DNA from: 'Cynodon dactylon' phytoplasma | Lineage (GTDB): Bacteria; Bacillota_I; Bacilli_A; Acholeplasmatales; Acholeplasmataceae | Length of the DNA: 64,000 nucleotides | Assembly (NCBI RefSeq): GCF_009268075.1 | Contig: NZ_VWOH01000001.1 | Location: forward strand, 1 to 64,000 | Direction of reading: 5' to 3' | Shown here: positions 37,461-47,540 of the stretch, in pieces | Numbering within the stretch: position 1 is the stretch's first letter | Layout: every line of letters begins with the position of its first letter | Position numbers and translations under genes: made by a program | The notes under the pieces: model-generated | Databases searched by the model: none | Told to the model about the DNA's origin: nothing | The model's input: only the letters and a program-made list of their open reading frames with translations

Positions 37461-38888
37461 ATGAATCGTCCAAAATTAGTAAAAGAAATAAAATCACGTA
37501 ATAAAGATTTTAGTCAATGGTATACAGATGTTTGTATAAAATCAGAACTAATTGAATATTCAGATATAAAAGGTTTTTTTATTTATTTACCATATAGTTA
37601 TGAAATATGGGAAAATATTCAAAATTTTTTAAATAAAAATTTAAAAAAAAAAAATCATCAAAATGTTTATTTTCCTTTGTTTTTTTCTGAAAATTTATTT
37701 AAAAAAGAAAAAGATCATATAGAAGGTTTTACTCCTGAATCTTTAATAATTAATAAAGTAGGAGAAAAAAAACTAAAAGAAAAACTAATTCTTAGACCTA
37801 CTTCAGAAGTATTATTTTCTAGATATTATTCTAAAAAAGTAAAATCTCACAGAGACTTACCTAAATTATTTTTTCAATGGTGTAATGTGGTAAGATGGGA
37901 AAAAACTAATAAACCTTTCTTAAGAAGTAAAGAATTTTTATGGCAAGAAGGACACACTATTCATTCATCAAAAAAAGAAGCTTTAAAAGAAACAAAATAT
38001 GTATTAAATTTATATAAAAAATTAGGTAAAAAAATATTAGCTATACCTTTTATTTCTGGAAAAAAAACAGAATCTGAAAAATTTAAAGGAGCTGAAATTA
38101 CTTTTTCTCTAGAAACTTTAATGTATGATGGACAATCTTTACAAGCAGCTACATCACATTTCCTAGGTACAAAATTTTCAAATCCTTTTCAAATTCAATT
38201 TCAAGATCAAAAATTAAAAACAAGATTAGTTCAACAAACTTCATGGGGAATTTCAACAAGACTAATAGGAGCATTAATAATGATTCATGGAGATGATGAA
38301 GGATTAGTAATGCCTCCTTTTATAGCTCCAATCCAAATAGTTATTATTCCTTTAGATATAAAAAATAAAAATATATTAGAAATATCGAAAAATATATACA
38401 AAAAATTAAAAAGAAAATATAAGGTATGTTTAGATGAACAAAAAAAAAATATTGGTTGGAAATTTAGTTATTATGAATTAAAAGGAATACCTTTAAGAAT
38501 AGAAATAGGTAAAAAAGATATTGAAAAAAAAGAAATAACAATTTTTATAAGACATAATTTTAAAAAAATAGTTTTATCCATAGAAAAAATAGACCAAAAA
38601 ATTAAAGAATTATTACTAAAAATTAATAATGAAATGTTTCAAAAAGCACTTAATAATCTAGAAAAAAAAATATATGAAGCAAAAACATATAAAGAATTTA
38701 AAACAATACTTAATCAAAAAAAAGGTTATATTAAAATGAATGTTTATAAAGATGAAGCCGAAAAAATAATTAAAATGGAAACAGGTGCTACTGCTAGAAT
38801 TATTATTTCTGAAAAAGTAGTTGATCAAATTTGTCCTATAACTCAAAAAAAAGCTAATCAAACTATTTTATTTGCAAGAGCTTATTAA
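37461..38888 (+). CDS. proS: Prolyl-tRNA synthetase, archaeal/eukaryotic-like short type
   Basis: Class II synthetase. 475 residues, without the large editing insertion of the common bacterial ProRS. It matches the archaeal/eukaryotic-type enzyme also used by mycoplasmas: class II motif 2 (QWCNVVRWEKTNKPFLRSKEFLWQEGHT overall), TSWGISTRLIGALIMIHGDDEG near motif 3, and the C-terminal zinc-domain region with ETGATARIII and ICPIT. The zinc cysteines of that last domain are mostly lost. Proof-reading against Ala/Cys-tRNA-Pro would need a separate factor. Confidence 0.94.
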   Translation: MNRPKLVKEIKSRNKDFSQWYTDVCIKSELIEYSDIKGFFIYLPYSYEIWENIQNFLNKNLKKKNHQNVYFPLFFSENLFKKEKDHIEGFTPESLIINKVGEKKLKEKLILRPTSEVLFSRYYSKKVKSHRDLPKLFFQWCNVVRWEKTNKPFLRSKEFLWQEGHTIHSSKKEALKETKYVLNLYKKLGKKILAIPFISGKKTESEKFKGAEITFSLETLMYDGQSLQAATSHFLGTKFSNPFQIQFQDQKLKTRLVQQTSWGISTRLIGALIMIHGDDEGLVMPPFIAPIQIVIIPLDIKNKNILEISKNIYKKLKRKYKVCLDEQKKNIGWKFSYYELKGIPLRIEIGKKDIEKKEITIFIRHNFKKIVLSIEKIDQKIKELLLKINNEMFQKALNNLEKKIYEAKTYKEFKTILNQKKGYIKMNVYKDEAEKIIKMETGATARIIISEKVVDQICPITQKKANQTILFARAY

Positions 38889-38906
38889 ATATAATTGAAA
38901 ATAATT

Positions 38907-38935
38907 TTGACTTTTTTTTTATTATATGTTAGAAT
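38907..38935 (+). promoter_or_regulatory. Promoter of the CorC-like gene
   Basis: TTGACT (38907-38912) and TAGAAT (38930-38935) with a 17-nt spacer, 45 nt before the GTG start. The best-matching promoter I see in the window. Confidence 0.7.
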
Positions 38936-38980
38936 TATCATAGTTTATTTTTATTAAAAAAAAGAGGTTATAAAAAAAAA

Positions 38981-40354
38981 GTGAACCCAGTCGCCATTAT
39001 ATTAATTATTTCATTTTTAATATTACTTAATGCTTTTTTCGCTTCTATCGAAATAGCTTTAGTTTCTTTAAGTGAAAATCGAATTAATCTAGAAATTAAA
39101 AAAGGAGTAACTAAAGCTTTAAAAATAAAAAAAATAAAAGAAAAACCAACTATTTTTTTATCAGTTATTCAAGTAGTTATCCATATTATTACTTTCTTTC
39201 AAGGTTCTATTTTAAAAGATAATATTGCTCCATGGAAATTATGGCAACAATACTTAATACAATTAATTGTCATTTTCTTATCAATTATATTTGGAGAAAT
39301 TCTTCCTAAAAGAATTTCTCTTATTTCACCTTTAAAAACTGTTTACTTATTATCAGATTTGTTTTACTTAATAAGTTTTTTAATTAAACCAATTGTAATC
39401 TTTTTAAATACAATTAGTAACATTTTTTTATTTATATTAGGCGTAGATCAGAATAAAAAAAATGATGTATTTGCTGAAGAAGAATTAAGATTTTTACTTA
39501 ATTCTTCATATCATAAAGGTATCATAAATAGAATAGAAAATAACATGATACAAAATATCTTTGATTTTGATGGAACTGTTGTTTCAGAGATTATGCGTCA
39601 TAGAAAAGAAATAGTAGCTATTAAATCTAACATAACACAACAAGAATTAATTAATTTTATTTTTAAAGAAAAATATACTAGATTTCCAGTATACGAAGAT
39701 AATATAGATAAAATAATAGGTATTGTACATGTTAAAGATATATTCAAAAATTTGTTAAAAAAAATTAATGAAGATAACAAAAAAAATAATACAAAAAATA
39801 ATAATAATCAAAAAATTAATATTTTAGAAAATAATAATGTAGTTTTAAATAAAGAGTTTGATATTAAAACTTTCATAAGAAAAGCTTATTATGTTTTAGA
39901 ATTTAAAAACATAAGTGAATTATTTAAAGAAATGCAATTAAAACAAATTCATATTGCTATTGTTATTGATGAATATGGTGGTACTTCTGGTATAGTAACT
40001 ATAGAAGACGTAATTGAAGAAATTTTAGGCGATATAAAAGATGAATATGACAACAAACAAAATGTTGATATTTCAAAAATTTCAGATGAAGAATATATAG
40101 CTAAAGGTACAGCTCATTTATATGAAATCGAAGAAAATATAAAAACCAATTTGCCTACAGATGATTATGACACTTTGAGTGGTTTTATGTTAGGACAATT
40201 AAAAAGAATACCTGAAAGTAATGAAAAAATTAAAATTGTATATAAAAATTGGCAATTTGATGGATTAACACATAATGGACTTGTTATTACCAAAGTTAAA
40301 ATTACTAAAATAAAAAATAATGATATTTTAACATTAGCAAAAGTAAAAAAATAA
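38981..40354 (+). CDS. CorC/HlyC-family membrane protein with DUF21 and CBS domains
   Basis: 457 residues. An N-terminal CNNM/DUF21 membrane domain (about 1-150; LNAFFASIEIALVSLSENRI and FGEILPKRI) is followed by two CBS domains (IVHVKDIF; AIVIDEYGGTSGIVTIEDVIEEILGDI) and a C-terminal CorC_HlyC domain (DYDTLSGFMLGQL). Relatives are Mg2+ or Co2+ exporters or sensors; the 'hemolysin' label in old annotations is not evidence of haemolysis. GTG start after AGAGG. The loop between the CBS domains is an Asn/Lys-rich stretch. A hairpin terminator separates it from the P-type ATPase. Confidence 0.9.
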   Translation: MNPVAIILIISFLILLNAFFASIEIALVSLSENRINLEIKKGVTKALKIKKIKEKPTIFLSVIQVVIHIITFFQGSILKDNIAPWKLWQQYLIQLIVIFLSIIFGEILPKRISLISPLKTVYLLSDLFYLISFLIKPIVIFLNTISNIFLFILGVDQNKKNDVFAEEELRFLLNSSYHKGIINRIENNMIQNIFDFDGTVVSEIMRHRKEIVAIKSNITQQELINFIFKEKYTRFPVYEDNIDKIIGIVHVKDIFKNLLKKINEDNKKNNTKNNNNQKINILENNNVVLNKEFDIKTFIRKAYYVLEFKNISELFKEMQLKQIHIAIVIDEYGGTSGIVTIEDVIEEILGDIKDEYDNKQNVDISKISDEEYIAKGTAHLYEIEENIKTNLPTDDYDTLSGFMLGQLKRIPESNEKIKIVYKNWQFDGLTHNGLVITKVKITKIKNNDILTLAKVKK

Positions 40355-40400
40355 AATTAAAAAAATATTATCTAATAAAATTAAATATCTTTATCTTTAT

Positions 40401-40455
40401 AAAAAAAAAGAAGTTCAATAATTTGTTAAAAAATTAAAAAGAACTTCTTTTTTTT
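40401..40455 (+). terminator. Rho-independent terminator after the CorC-like gene
   Basis: A9 + GAAGTTC and its complement GAACTTC + T-run, with a 24-nt A+T-rich loop, 47 bp after the stop codon. Confidence 0.8.
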
Positions 40456-40583
40456 ATTTATTTTATTTTAAATAAAATAAATTTAAAAATCATATTTATT
40501 ATTTTAATAATTTAAATTTTAATAATTTAAAATTATATTTTTAAAAAATATTTAGAAAGTATAAAAAAAATAATACCCAAATC

Positions 40584-43328
40584 ATGGATTTTTCAATTTA
40601 TAAAATAAATATAGATTTTTTAGAAAAAAAAATAAAAACAAATTTTAAAAAAGGTTTAACTACAAAACAAGCAAAACAAAATTTTTTAAAATATGGAATA
40701 AATAAAATCAAAAATAAAAATCAAACATCTTTATTTAAATTATTTTTAAAACAATTTAATGATTTTTTTGTTTATATTTTATTCACTTCATCAATTTTTA
40801 CTCTATCAATAGGTTTAATAAATAATGATAGAAAAGAAATATTCGAAAGTATTTTAATTTTTATCATTATTTTTAGTAATGCTATTTTAGGTTTTTGGTA
40901 CGAAATCAAAAAAGAAAAATCTTTAAAAATAATAAAAAAAAAAACTAGGCTTTATGCCAAAGTTTTGAGAGATAATAAATTAAAATTAATTCCAAGAGAA
41001 ACAATAGTTCCAGGTGATATAATTTTTATAGAACAAGGAGACATTGTTCCAGCTGATTTAAGAATAATTGAGAGTAACAATTTAAAAATAAACGAGTCTA
41101 TTTTAACAGGAGAAAATTTAATTGTAGAAAAAAATCATAAAGATTTGGATAAACAAAAAAAAATAGATTTATTACAAATTCCAAATGCAGCTTTTATGGA
41201 CACTAATGTTATTAGTGGATACGCTAAAACTGTAGTGATTAAAATAGGATCAAAAACACAAATAGGTAAAATAGCAAAATTGATTTGTGAAACTAAAAAA
41301 ACAAAAACACCCTTAGAAAAAAATATTAATGAATTAACAAGAATAATAAGCTTAATCATTTTTTTTCTTATAATTATTAACTTTTCTTTAAACTTATTAA
41401 AACATAAATTACATTATGGAAAAATAGACTTTGTTTTGATAAAAAAAATGTTATCTTCTTCTATTATTTTAGCCGTAGCAGTAATTCCAGAAGGATTATT
41501 ATCAATTATTACTATAATATTAACTTTAGGAATTAAAAAAATAGCTGAAAAAAAAACAATTATAAAAAATTTAAAAGCATTAGAAACACTAGGTTCTGTA
41601 AATATTATTTGTACTGATAAAACAGGTACTTTAACTAAAAACAAAATGAAAATAAAAAAAATATATTTATATAATAAAATAATGGAAATCGAAAAATATC
41701 CTTCTTCAACTTTAAAAAATATTCCAGAATTAGTCAAATTAATCAATTACGGAGTATTATCTAATAATGAATATATAAAAAACGAAAAAAAAAATAAAAA
41801 AATAATAGATCCGGTAGATAAATCTTTTATCGAATTCATTAAATCATATAACATTGATTTAGATATAATTAAAAAGAATAATATCAAATTAAAAGAATTT
41901 CCTTTCGATAATGAAAACAAAATAACTATTACTATTTATAAACAAACAAATACATTTTTATTAGTAATGAAAGGAGCTTGTGAGATTTTATTAAAATTAT
42001 CTAATTATATAGAAGATGAAAAAAATATTTTTTTCAAAAACAGTTCAAATCATAAAACAATAGAAAATAATTTCAATATTTTATCACAAGAAGGATACAA
42101 AGTTTTAAGTATTGCTTACGCAAAATTAAAAAAATTAAATTTTAATTTTCAACAAAATATATCTATAAACGAAATATTAAAATTTATAGATAAAAATATT
42201 GTTTTTCTAGGAGCAGTAGCTATTGAAGATCCTATAAAAAAAGGAATTAAAACAACAATTAAAAATTTTCAAAAAGCTTTTATCACTCCTATTATGATTA
42301 CTGGAGATCATTTAAATACTGCTAAAACTATAGGTTTAAAAACGGGTATTTTACAATCTTCAAAAGATTTAACAATAACAGGTTCAGAATTAGAAGAATT
42401 GAAAGAAATAGAATTGATGAAAAAAATAAAAAAAATTAAAATTTATGCCAGAGTAAATCCAGAAAATAAATTAAAAATAATTCAATCATATAAAAAATTA
42501 GGTTATGTAGTTGCTATGATAGGTGATGGTATTAACGATGCTCCTAGTATAAAAGCATCTGATGTTGGTATTGCTATGGGTATGACAGGAACAGAAATAA
42601 CAAAAAAAACAGCAGATATTATTTTAGTAGATGACAATTTTGTTACTTTAAAAAAAGCAATTTTAGAAGGAAGAAATATATTTAATAATATTAAAAAAAG
42701 CATAATTTTTTTACTTAGTTGTAATATAGGAGAAATTTTTGTTATACTTTTAAATACTTTTATAGGACAATTATTTTTTTCTTTTAATTTTGATATATTA
42801 AATTCGCTTCAAATATTATGGATTAATCTAGTTACTGATTCATTAGTAGCAATAGCGCTAGGTTTTGAACCTAAAGAATCAAATTTAATGAAAAAAAAAC
42901 CAAGACAAATAAAAAATTCTTTATTAAACAAAATTTTAATTTGGAAAATTATATCAGAAGGAATATTAATAGGTAGTTTAACTTTTTTAGCATCTTTTAT
43001 TGGTTATAAAAAATATAACAATAGCGTGCAACATGCACAAACTTTCGCTTTTATGGTTTTATGTTTTGCACAATTAGTACATGCATTTAATTTAAGAAAT
43101 ATAGAAAAATCAATTTTTAAATTAAAAAAAAATAATAAGTATTTAAGAGTTTTTTTTATCATAAGTGTTTTTTTACAAATATTTATTTTTTTTATTCCTT
43201 TTTTAAAAAAATATTTTCAATTATCTACATTATTTTTGACAGATATAATAATTATTATAATTTTATCGATAATTCCTTTATTAATTGTAGAAGTATTTAA
43301 ATTTTATTTTAAAAAAAATATTAAATAA
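40584..43328 (+). CDS. P-type cation-transporting ATPase, P2 (Ca2+-type)
   Basis: 914 residues. N-terminal cation-ATPase domain, actuator domain with ILTGEN (TGES in the family), phosphorylation site DKTGTLTKNK, nucleotide-binding KGACEILL, and hinge GDGINDAPSIKASDVGIAMG. Transmembrane segment 4 has IPEGL, which points to the P2A/P2B calcium pumps and related Na+/K+ pumps and not to heavy-metal pumps. A six-helix C-terminal membrane domain follows. Phytoplasma copies are often labelled MgtA; the ion cannot be settled from this reading. Convergent with metG. Confidence 0.92.
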   Translation: MDFSIYKINIDFLEKKIKTNFKKGLTTKQAKQNFLKYGINKIKNKNQTSLFKLFLKQFNDFFVYILFTSSIFTLSIGLINNDRKEIFESILIFIIIFSNAILGFWYEIKKEKSLKIIKKKTRLYAKVLRDNKLKLIPRETIVPGDIIFIEQGDIVPADLRIIESNNLKINESILTGENLIVEKNHKDLDKQKKIDLLQIPNAAFMDTNVISGYAKTVVIKIGSKTQIGKIAKLICETKKTKTPLEKNINELTRIISLIIFFLIIINFSLNLLKHKLHYGKIDFVLIKKMLSSSIILAVAVIPEGLLSIITIILTLGIKKIAEKKTIIKNLKALETLGSVNIICTDKTGTLTKNKMKIKKIYLYNKIMEIEKYPSSTLKNIPELVKLINYGVLSNNEYIKNEKKNKKIIDPVDKSFIEFIKSYNIDLDIIKKNNIKLKEFPFDNENKITITIYKQTNTFLLVMKGACEILLKLSNYIEDEKNIFFKNSSNHKTIENNFNILSQEGYKVLSIAYAKLKKLNFNFQQNISINEILKFIDKNIVFLGAVAIEDPIKKGIKTTIKNFQKAFITPIMITGDHLNTAKTIGLKTGILQSSKDLTITGSELEELKEIELMKKIKKIKIYARVNPENKLKIIQSYKKLGYVVAMIGDGINDAPSIKASDVGIAMGMTGTEITKKTADIILVDDNFVTLKKAILEGRNIFNNIKKSIIFLLSCNIGEIFVILLNTFIGQLFFSFNFDILNSLQILWINLVTDSLVAIALGFEPKESNLMKKKPRQIKNSLLNKILIWKIISEGILIGSLTFLASFIGYKKYNNSVQHAQTFAFMVLCFAQLVHAFNLRNIEKSIFKLKKNNKYLRVFFIISVFLQIFIFFIPFLKKYFQLSTLFLTDIIIIIILSIIPLLIVEVFKFYFKKNIK

Positions 43329-43418
43329 CAAATTAAATTTTAATTATTCATTGTAATTAAATGAATTATTTCAAAAAAATTTTTATAAAAAAATTTAAAA
43401 TTATTTAAATCATTTTTT

Positions 43419-44981
43419 TTAAAAAATTTTTTTTAAACGTTTAAAAAGAGGAGGACCTAAAAATAATTCCTTGTTTTGTTGTGTAACACCAAATTCTTTT
43501 AAGCTATCGAAAGTAGTGTCCTCTGCTTTAATTTGTTCTAAAATTTTTTTTGAAGTTTCTGGTAAAAAAGGCTGTAATAATACTCCAATAAAACGTAGTG
43601 TTTCTACTAAATTAAAAAGAAAAAAATCTAATTTTTCATTCAAAGATGGATTTTTAAATAATTTCCAAGGCTCAGTTTGATCAATATATTTATTACACAA
43701 ACGAGCTAATCCGATAATTTTTTCTAAAGCATCAGATGTTTTATATAATTTCATATAATGACATACTAATTTGAAAGTTTTTAAAGAATTCAAAGATAAA
43801 TCATTTTTTTTATCTTTTTTAACAAAATTAAAATTCAAAACTTTTTTAAATTGATTATTTCTGTAATTAGATATCATACCAAGAACACGACTTAAAAGAT
43901 TACCTATTGTATTGACTAAATCAGAATTATATCTTTCTAATAAAAGATCATAAGTAATAATACCATCAGAAACATAGGGAATTTCATGTAAAACAAAATA
44001 TCTAATAGCATCAACAGAAAAAAAATTCAATAAATCTTTTACATAAAGAACGTTATTAGTAGATTTCGACATTTTTTTATTATTAAATAAAATCCAAGGA
44101 TGAATTAAAAATTGTTTTGGTAGAGGCAAATCTAAAGCCATTAACAAAATAGGCCAATATATTAGATGAAAACGACTAATATCTTTACCTATAACATGTA
44201 GATCACAAGGCCAATAATAATTAAATTTTTTATTTCTTAAAACAAAGTTTTTAAAATAACAACAATTAAAACCAGTAATATAATTACTAAGAGCATCTAT
44301 CCAAACGTAAACTATATGTTTAGGATCGAATATTAAATTTATTCCCCATTTAAAAGAAGTTCTAGTAATAGATAAATCAGATAAAGGTTCTTTTAATAAG
44401 TTTAAAATTTCTTGTTTTCTTTGTCTAGGCAAAATTAAATTATTACTTTGTTCCAAATAATTCAATAATTTGGATTGATATTTGGATAATTTAAAAAAAT
44501 AAACTTCTTCCGAAAACCAAATAGGAACTTCACCATTAAGTGTTTTTCCATTAATCAAATCCTTTTCTGATATAAAACTTTCTTCAGAAACAGAATACCA
44601 ACCTTCATATTTTCCTAAATAAATATCTTTATTTTGGATTAATTTTTGAAATATATTCTGAACATGTTGTTTATGAATAGGATTCGTTGTTCTAATAAAA
44701 TAATCATATTTTATATTCATTAAATTATAAATTTCTTTTATTTTATCGCTAATATTATCAACATAATCCTGATTTTTTAATCCTTCTTTTTTAGCTTTTT
44801 GTTCTATTTTTTGTCCATGTTCATCTGTTCCTGTTTGAAAATAAACATTATAACCTTCTAATTTTTTAAAACGAGATATAGAATCAGCTAAAATTATTTC
44901 ATAAATATTACCAATATGAGGAATAGAAGAAGCATAAACAATAGAAGTAGAAATATAAAATTTTTTTTTTTTATCTAACAT
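43419..44981 (-). CDS. metG: Methionyl-tRNA synthetase
   Basis: Class I synthetase, 520 residues. HIGH is read as HIGN (SSIPHIGNIYE), KMSKS is intact (NNKKMSKSTN), and an anticodon-binding helical domain follows. The knuckle cysteines that bind zinc in many MetRS are absent, and so is the C-terminal EMAP/OB dimer domain. 18 nt after rsmI's start region, end of a tmk-holB-rsmI-metG run. Confidence 0.95.
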   Translation of the reverse strand: MLDKKKKFYISTSIVYASSIPHIGNIYEIILADSISRFKKLEGYNVYFQTGTDEHGQKIEQKAKKEGLKNQDYVDNISDKIKEIYNLMNIKYDYFIRTTNPIHKQHVQNIFQKLIQNKDIYLGKYEGWYSVSEESFISEKDLINGKTLNGEVPIWFSEEVYFFKLSKYQSKLLNYLEQSNNLILPRQRKQEILNLLKEPLSDLSITRTSFKWGINLIFDPKHIVYVWIDALSNYITGFNCCYFKNFVLRNKKFNYYWPCDLHVIGKDISRFHLIYWPILLMALDLPLPKQFLIHPWILFNNKKMSKSTNNVLYVKDLLNFFSVDAIRYFVLHEIPYVSDGIITYDLLLERYNSDLVNTIGNLLSRVLGMISNYRNNQFKKVLNFNFVKKDKKNDLSLNSLKTFKLVCHYMKLYKTSDALEKIIGLARLCNKYIDQTEPWKLFKNPSLNEKLDFFLFNLVETLRFIGVLLQPFLPETSKKILEQIKAEDTTFDSLKEFGVTQQNKELFLGPPLFKRLKKIF

Positions 44982-44998
44982 ATTTTAAAATTTAAACC

Positions 44999-45868
44999 TC
45001 AAAACTTTTCTTTAATAGATTTTTTTAAAATTTTATATCTTCGATAAATTTCTCTTTTTGTTATTTTTCTTTCTTTAGCTACCTTACTAAAAGATTCTTT
45101 TTGGCTAAAACCTCTTTTAAGAAAAAACATAATATGATCATCTAAACTTAAATTTGAATATAAATTCGTCTTATTGTAAAAATTTTCTACTAACAAAACA
45201 TATTCTCCTTTTAAAGATAATTTTTCTTTTAAAACAGAATCTATATCTCCACTAATAATAGTTTCAAATTTTTTTGTTAATTCACGAGATAAAGAAATAT
45301 TACTAGAAGGAAAATTTTTTTTAATTAAAACTAAAGTTTTATTTATTCTTAAAGCTGATTCATAAAAAATAATAGTTCCTTGAAATAAAATATAATTTAA
45401 AAATAATTTTTCTTGATTTTTTTTATCTCGAGGAAAAAAACCTAAAAATATAAAAGGCAATCTTAAAGAAGAAACAGTAAAAGCAGTCAAAAAAGCTGAA
45501 GGACCAGGAATTGAAGTAACATAAAAACCTTTTTGTTTAATTTCTTTTACCAAAAAAAATCCTGGATCATTTATTAAAGGAGTTCCAGCATCGCTAATTA
45601 AAGCTAAATTTTTATTAGATTCTAACAAAAACAAAATTTTGTTTAAATTTTTTTTTTCGTTATATTTGTATAAAGAAATTAATTTGTTTTTAAAATTATA
45701 ATAATTAAAAATTTTTCGAGATTGTCTTGTATCTTCTGCTAAAATATAATCTACTTTTTTTAATATTTCTAATGCTCTAAAACTTAAATCAGACATATTA
45801 CCAATAGGAGTAGATACTAAATATAAAATAGGTTTTTTAATAGTAAAAGTTTTTTGGACTATAATCAT
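44999..45868 (-). CDS. rsmI: 16S rRNA (cytidine-1402 2'-O) methyltransferase
   Basis: 289 residues. LYLVSTPIGNMSDLSFRA at the start, AEDTRQSRKIF, LISDAGTPLINDPGFF and IPGPSAFLTAFTVSSL are the RsmI tetrapyrrole-methylase-fold signatures. A helical C-terminal domain (KRGFSQKESFSKVAKERKI) completes it. Uses S-adenosylmethionine. Lies between holB and metG, the usual Firmicutes/mollicute neighbourhood. Confidence 0.95.
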   Translation of the reverse strand: MIIVQKTFTIKKPILYLVSTPIGNMSDLSFRALEILKKVDYILAEDTRQSRKIFNYYNFKNKLISLYKYNEKKNLNKILFLLESNKNLALISDAGTPLINDPGFFLVKEIKQKGFYVTSIPGPSAFLTAFTVSSLRLPFIFLGFFPRDKKNQEKLFLNYILFQGTIIFYESALRINKTLVLIKKNFPSSNISLSRELTKKFETIISGDIDSVLKEKLSLKGEYVLLVENFYNKTNLYSNLSLDDHIMFFLKRGFSQKESFSKVAKERKITKREIYRRYKILKKSIKEKF

Positions 45869-45903
45869 AAAAAAATAATTTTTTTATCTTTCTTCTTTTT
45901 TTG

Positions 45904-46872
45904 TTAAAATATTTTTTTTTGTTGTTCATCTATTTTTATTAATAAATTTAAAAAACAAATTGAATTATCTAAAAAATAACTTTTTTTTTCTATTTTGATA
46001 AAAATATTAAGAAAAACAATAATTTCTTTTAAAGATATTTTTGATAAAGAAAAATTATTTATTATATCTAAATAAAAAATAGTACTTAATTTTAATTTAT
46101 TATAATATAAATCTAAAAAAAATATCGTTAAAATGAATAAAAAATCATGAATAAAGTTATTTTCTTGTAACAATTGATAAGCATCTAAAAATAAATTTGT
46201 AAAAGAAATATTCTGATTAAAATTATTAATAAATTTCAAAAAAAATTTTTCAAAATATACATAATAATTTCTGTTTTTAATTTCATTATTTTTTTCTATT
46301 ATTCTAAATTTATTTAATAATAAAATTAAAATATCTTTTATTTTTTTTTTATTTGATAATAAACCAAAATTTGTTTTTAATTTTTTATTTTCTAAACATA
46401 AAAAATCCAAATAAAAAAACTGCGCTCTTGAAACTATAGTAGATAAAACAAGATTATGATTATTAGTTAGCAAAATTCCTAAAATATCATTATTAATAGG
46501 ATTTTCTAAAAAATGTAATAAACTATTAGCAGCTTCATAAGAAAGATCTTCTATTTTATTAATAACATAAACTTTTTTTGATTGTATTAAAGAAGTTTGA
46601 TTAAAATATTGTTTCATTTCCAAAATTTGTTCTTTTTTAATAAATAAACTTTGATTAGAACTTAAATAATAAAAATTGGGATAAGAAAAATTTTGAATTA
46701 AATACTTTAAATTAGGCGAATTATAGTCATCTTTTAAAAATTCATAAGATAAATCAAATACAAAAGAAAGTTTGTCTGTTTCACTTTTATTACTTTCAAA
46801 TAAATAAAGATGATTTAATTTTTTATTTCTAATAATATCTTTAAATTTTTCTAATATTCTTATTTTATTCAT
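45904..46872 (-). CDS. holB: DNA polymerase III delta' subunit-like protein
   Basis: 322 residues, divergent. Assigned from the AAA+-like clamp-loader pattern (LNHLYLFES near the N-terminus; KVYVINKIEDLSYEAANSLLHFLENP, then LVLSTIVSRAQFFYL with the arginine-finger SRAQ) and from its place directly after tmk, as in Firmicutes. The P-loop position is degenerate (ESNKSETDKL) and the zinc-ribbon cysteines are absent, as expected for a delta' that does not hydrolyse ATP. 3 nt separate it from tmk. Confidence 0.85.
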   Translation of the reverse strand: MNKIRILEKFKDIIRNKKLNHLYLFESNKSETDKLSFVFDLSYEFLKDDYNSPNLKYLIQNFSYPNFYYLSSNQSLFIKKEQILEMKQYFNQTSLIQSKKVYVINKIEDLSYEAANSLLHFLENPINNDILGILLTNNHNLVLSTIVSRAQFFYLDFLCLENKKLKTNFGLLSNKKKIKDILILLLNKFRIIEKNNEIKNRNYYVYFEKFFLKFINNFNQNISFTNLFLDAYQLLQENNFIHDFLFILTIFFLDLYYNKLKLSTIFYLDIINNFSLSKISLKEIIVFLNIFIKIEKKSYFLDNSICFLNLLIKIDEQQKKIF

Positions 46873-46875
46873 GCT

Positions 46876-47499
46876 TTATTTTAAAAATTTTCTTATTTTA
46901 GAATCAATATTTTTTTTAATTATGTTTAAAGGTTGATTAGCGTTAATTATACAAATTCTTTCAGGATAATTTTGGCATATTTTTAAATAACCTTCTCTTA
47001 CTTTTTGGTGAAAATATATATTATGCAAATCAAAATATTCTATTTTTTCTTTTCTTTTATCTTTTAATCTTTTTAAACCTATTTCAGGATCTAAATCTAA
47101 ATAAAATGTAATGTCAGGATAATATGATAAAGCGAATTTATTAATTTCTTTTATAAATGTTTCTCCTAATCCTCTAGCATACCCCTGATATGCAAAAGAA
47201 GAATCTATATAACGATCACAAATAATAATTTTTTTCTCTTTTAATGCTGGTATTATAACTTTTTTTAAATGTTCTATTCTATCAGCAGCATATAATAAAG
47301 CTTCGGTTTGATATTCTATATGATTATTAAATTGGAGGAGTATTTGTTTCAATAAAACATTAAAATCTTTCAATTCTTTTTCATTACCTCCAGGTTCTTT
47401 GGTCAAAATAACCGAATATTTACTTAAAATCTTGTTAAATAAATAATTTGCTAAAGTAGTTTTTCCGGAACCTTCGCATCCTTCAAAAGAAATAAGCAT
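46876..47499 (-). CDS. tmk: Thymidylate kinase
   Basis: Phosphorylates dTMP to dTDP. 207 residues. P-loop FEGCEGSGKTT, TKEPGG, ALLYAADRIEHL and the DR(Y) motif ICDRYIDSSFAYQGYAR are present. Downstream of ThyA's product in metabolism, though not adjacent to thyA. Confidence 0.96.
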   Translation of the reverse strand: MLISFEGCEGSGKTTLANYLFNKILSKYSVILTKEPGGNEKELKDFNVLLKQILLQFNNHIEYQTEALLYAADRIEHLKKVIIPALKEKKIIICDRYIDSSFAYQGYARGLGETFIKEINKFALSYYPDITFYLDLDPEIGLKRLKDKRKEKIEYFDLHNIYFHQKVREGYLKICQNYPERICIINANQPLNIIKKNIDSKIRKFLK

Positions 47500-47540
47500 A
47501 TTTTATATCATCCTTTTTTCAATATTATATTAATCAAAAA

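Noticed and set aside
41414-41746. Minus-strand ORF inside the P-type ATPase gene, and similar antisense ORFs elsewhere
   Set aside because: Antisense to well-conserved coding sequence, without ribosome sites or recognisable domains.
45904-46872. Decayed DnaX or ATPase because of the missing P-loop
   Set aside because: The position after tmk, the length and the SRAQ motif fit HolB (delta'), which does not need a working P-loop.
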